Shown piece by piece: positions 61,476-64,000 of a DNA stretch of 64,000 bases. Origin of the DNA: Spirosoma fluviale (GTDB taxonomy: Bacteria; Bacteroidota; Bacteroidia; Cytophagales; Spirosomataceae); assembly GCF_900230225.1 (NCBI RefSeq), contig NZ_OCNH01000009.1, forward strand, positions 1-64,000, read 5' to 3'. The notes beneath the pieces are model-generated. The model was not told the origin of the DNA. It saw nothing but the letters and a program-made list of their open reading frames with translations, and did no database searches. Position numbers and translations under genes: made by a program. Numbering within the stretch: the first letter of the stretch is position 1; every line of letters begins with the position of its first letter.

Positions 61476-64000
61476 CTATCAACTTCAATACGCAACAAAA
61501 GCAAGGCTTTCAGGTAGGACAATTTGAGCTTTTGCAGAACACCAGTGAAGAGTTTATTCCTTATCTATTAGCCGCACTTTCAATCGTGCGCCATCGTCTA
61601 CACCACGATAACCGCCCGGTTTATTTGTTGACAGATGGAGTAGCTGGCAAGCCATTAGCCAAGGCCAGAAAGACCAGGGCATCATCTGGGGATGCTCCTA
61701 TACTGGTTCGGGCCGTTCCGTTGCCAATACCTGAAGATGAGACATTGGCGGCATGGCTGACGGTCCTGAACGAGACGGTCACTACGTTTGCCAATTCAGA
61801 ACCACTGCACTGGAACGCCATTCCGGTCAAAATTCGTCAGCAAGCGATTTGTTTGTCTGTGACGGATTCGTCGGAAACACCCAACGACCTGATCCATGAT
61901 GAGATTCCTCTGCTCACACAATTTGTACTGAATAAAAAGGAGTGCAGTATCCAGTTTCCAACTCTCAATCGACTTGTCGATCAGGGCGATTTGGCTTTTA
62001 TATGGTCTTACTGGCATCAACTATACCAGCAAATCTCATTAACGCCGAATCAGTCCATCGGTAACGTGCAGTTAGTCGATATCGAGTGTGGTGAGATTTG
62101 TATGGGACAGGGAGACATCCTCCCGTTCGATTTTACGAAAACCATAAACGAATTGTTTGCTGATCAATGCAGGCAGCGTGGCCAACAGACAGCCGTTATT
62201 GATATTGATGCTAGCGGACAGGCCCAGGCAAGTTCGTATCAGGCTATACAGGTACTTGCCCAGCAGATAGCCAGCAAATTAGCCATTCCGTTCACCCCTG
62301 TACCGGGCATGGGCATTGGCGTTTTCCTGGAACGAAGCCATCGGGTGCCAGCGGCCATATTGGGAATCTGGCAGGCGGGCGAAGTATACGTACCGCTCGA
62401 AAGCTCCCTGCCAGATGCTACCCTGGATCAGATTATCAATGATGCCGGTATTAGTATGGTTCTCACCGAGAAAACCTTGCTTCATCGACCGTTTCTTAAA
62501 GGTGTTCAGACAATCAACATTGACGATCTGGGGCCGGTAGAAACTAGTTACTCTGCGTATCAGTGCAGTTTAAGCGCTCCGACAGACCTGGCAATGATTT
62601 TTTATACGTCCGGATCGACAGGTGTGCCCAAAGGCGTGATGCACTCGCAGATGCACCTCCTCAATCGGTTTAACTGGCTTTGGGAAACGTATCCTTTTCA
62701 GGAGGGAGATGTTATGTGCCAACGTACTACCCTGAATTTCATGCCATCAATGTGGGAGTTATTCGGTGGTGTTCTGAACGGAGTGCCAGTCGTGATTATG
62801 CCCGATGCAGTTGTTAAAGATCCGGAGGCATTTGCTACGCAATTACAGAAGCAGCAGGTCAGCTGTGTGAATATAGTGCCTTCGCTACTGAAGATGATGC
62901 GTGAAGGGTCTGGCGATCTGATGACCAAACTGAGCAGGGTACGCTGGTGGATTACCTGTGGAGAGCCGCTCTCGCCTGATATGCTGCAATGGTTACAAAA
63001 AACGTTTCCTCAGGCATTACTGCTCAATGACCACGGCGCTACAGAAGTAAATGGTGTCTTATATTTTGATAGTACGCATCGAACGAATGGTAATTCTATA
63101 CCGTACTCATTGCCGATTGCGAATGTGACCGTTCATATTCTGGACGACCAAAAACGCAGACTCCCTGCCTATGTTCCCGGAGAACTATACATCAGCGGTA
63201 ATTGTCTGGCGATAGGTTATTTAGATGAAGCACTGACCCGCCAGAAATTTATTAATTCGCCAACCGGGCAGGTGCTTTTTAAGCTAGGCGACTGGGGATA
63301 TTTTGACAAAGAGGGACGTATTAGATCACTCGGCCGGATGGATAACGTAGTGAAAGTACGCGGCAACCGGGTTGACCTGGGTGGTGTCGAACAGTTGTTA
63401 GTCGAGCTGGAGGATGTTCGGGAATGCGTTGTGCTGGCTGAGAAGAATAGTGAAAATGCAGCTACCATCCTGGCATTCATCGTACCGCAGTCGTCAGCAT
63501 TGACCGTTGGTGCCATTCGCGAAAAAGCGTTCGATCTGATGCCCGATTTTATGGTTCCCCAGCGGTTCCTGTTGCTAAACGAATTACCCCGCCTGATAAA
63601 CGGAAAAATCGATCGCGAAACGTTAAGGAACTCTTTCCGAAAACCAGCAGAAGCGCCGGCACCACTTGCCAGCGAAGTTCCATCATTTGACAAACAAATG
63701 TACCTGGACTTTTGTCGCGAACAGGCCGCCGAACTACTGGATGTGCCTGGTTCTGAAATTAATTTCCAGAAAAAATTCTACGAAATCGGTTTTAACTCGG
63801 CATCGCTGGTAACGTTCACCAATGCGCTCAACAAACGATTTTCTCTTTCTCTGCGTGTTTCAGATTTATATAACTACCCTGTATTCGAGGAGTTTCTCGA
63901 CTTCGCCCTGAGTTCGAGTAAGCTAATTGCTACGTCTGCGGAAGCAATGGCGAAACCTGAATTTTCAAAAAGTGCAGCCAACACCCCCGAAGAGATTGAC
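61472..64000 (+). CDS. NRPS/PKS-type protein: degenerate C-like region, adenylation domain, carrier domain (cut by window edge)
   Basis: It runs open to the edge (843 codons seen). Residues about 1-200 look like the end of a condensation domain (LAFIWSYWHQLYQQISLTPN matches the C-A linker) without an HHxxxDG motif. Adenylation: A3 FYTSGSTGVPKG (Thr379), A4 FMPSMWELF with Met424 where amino-acid-activating domains have Asp, A5 NDHGATE (Asn519), A8 GRMDNVVKVRGNRVDLGG (from 621), A10 NGKIDRE (Lys712). Carrier: IGFNSASLVTF with the attachment Ser776, followed by polyketide-ACP-like RFSLSLRVSDLYNYPVFEE. The rest (ELID-like linker) suggests that more domains follow. It probably loads a non-amino carboxylic acid onto the carrier. 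Confidence 0.85.
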   Translation, partial: MTINFNTQQKQGFQVGQFELLQNTSEEFIPYLLAALSIVRHRLHHDNRPVYLLTDGVAGKPLAKARKTRASSGDAPILVRAVPLPIPEDETLAAWLTVLNETVTTFANSEPLHWNAIPVKIRQQAICLSVTDSSETPNDLIHDEIPLLTQFVLNKKECSIQFPTLNRLVDQGDLAFIWSYWHQLYQQISLTPNQSIGNVQLVDIECGEICMGQGDILPFDFTKTINELFADQCRQRGQQTAVIDIDASGQAQASSYQAIQVLAQQIASKLAIPFTPVPGMGIGVFLERSHRVPAAILGIWQAGEVYVPLESSLPDATLDQIINDAGISMVLTEKTLLHRPFLKGVQTINIDDLGPVETSYSAYQCSLSAPTDLAMIFYTSGSTGVPKGVMHSQMHLLNRFNWLWETYPFQEGDVMCQRTTLNFMPSMWELFGGVLNGVPVVIMPDAVVKDPEAFATQLQKQQVSCVNIVPSLLKMMREGSGDLMTKLSRVRWWITCGEPLSPDMLQWLQKTFPQALLLNDHGATEVNGVLYFDSTHRTNGNSIPYSLPIANVTVHILDDQKRRLPAYVPGELYISGNCLAIGYLDEALTRQKFINSPTGQVLFKLGDWGYFDKEGRIRSLGRMDNVVKVRGNRVDLGGVEQLLVELEDVRECVVLAEKNSENAATILAFIVPQSSALTVGAIREKAFDLMPDFMVPQRFLLLNELPRLINGKIDRETLRNSFRKPAEAPAPLASEVPSFDKQMYLDFCREQAAELLDVPGSEINFQKKFYEIGFNSASLVTFTNALNKRFSLSLRVSDLYNYPVFEEFLDFALSSSKLIATSAEAMAKPEFSKSAANTPEEID

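Noticed and set aside
1..64000. CRISPR array
   Set aside because: No regularly spaced short direct repeats with unique spacers were seen. The short duplicated ACAACA- and TTGAAAC-type motifs are not arrays.

Overview
The window comes from a member of the Bacteroidota, most likely a Spirosoma-like cytophagal bacterium. The main evidence is a SusC/SusD pair with a hybrid two-component regulator, several reg_prop/Y_Y_Y sensor kinases, a tyrosine integrase of the Bacteroidota type, start sites without strong Shine-Dalgarno sequences, and many long intergenic spacers.

Left end (1-5 kb): one end of an integrated element on the minus strand. It carries a primase-like protein cut by the window edge, a RepA-like ATPase, a 53-residue protein, an excisionase-like HTH protein, an AT-rich protein of unknown function and a tyrosine integrase. 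It stops at a 3' fragment of a tRNA-Arg(UCU)-like gene, so that gene is the likely attachment site. An IS5-like insertion sequence with matching ends follows (5.16-5.99 kb), its transposase split over three frames.

6-26 kb: ordinary chromosomal genes separated by long spacers. These are a secreted choice-of-anchor-I-like protein, a Na/Pi symporter family protein with CHAD and CYTH proteins (a phosphate/polyphosphate module), a polysaccharide deacetylase, an AraC regulator with DUF2141 and SDR genes, a PAS histidine kinase, pyruvate:quinone oxidoreductase (poxB), an MFS exporter, an oxalate-decarboxylase-like bicupin with a DUF1275 membrane protein, an alpha/beta-hydrolase remnant and a deaminase. 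Many spacers from 6 to 50 kb hold copies of one ~110-120 bp repeat that can fold as an H-type pseudoknot followed by a T-run. A deleted IS1182-like derivative sits inside one copy.

27-42 kb: a polysaccharide utilisation locus (full HTCS regulator, GH88 unsaturated glucuronyl hydrolase, SusC, SusD, terminator). It is followed by a second periplasmic-propeller sensor kinase that has no receiver domain and by a decayed GH32 gene with a TGA in place of the expected Trp codon.

42-51 kb: scattered housekeeping and hypothetical genes (methyltransferase, SnoaL-like protein, a secreted 640-residue protein, a CGNR regulator divergent from an EamA exporter, a YrdC-like protein, a truncated FISUMP-domain protein).

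51.6-64 kb: the most unusual region. A LytS-type kinase, a LytTR regulator and a full-length class I lanthipeptide dehydratase (LanB) are transcribed leftward. Divergently, a 43-residue Ser/Thr-rich, cysteine-free candidate precursor, a strong hairpin, a small TonB-dependent receptor, a helical secreted protein, an O-methyltransferase, a cupin and a large NRPS-type protein are transcribed rightward. The NRPS protein runs off the window. It has a degenerate N-terminal condensation-like region, an adenylation domain in which the amino-group-binding Asp is replaced by Met, and a polyketide-type carrier domain. No LanC, protease or ABC exporter is visible. This looks like a RiPP/NRPS hybrid locus controlled by its own two-component system, in which dehydroamino acids may be formed without lanthionine rings. 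That interpretation is inference.
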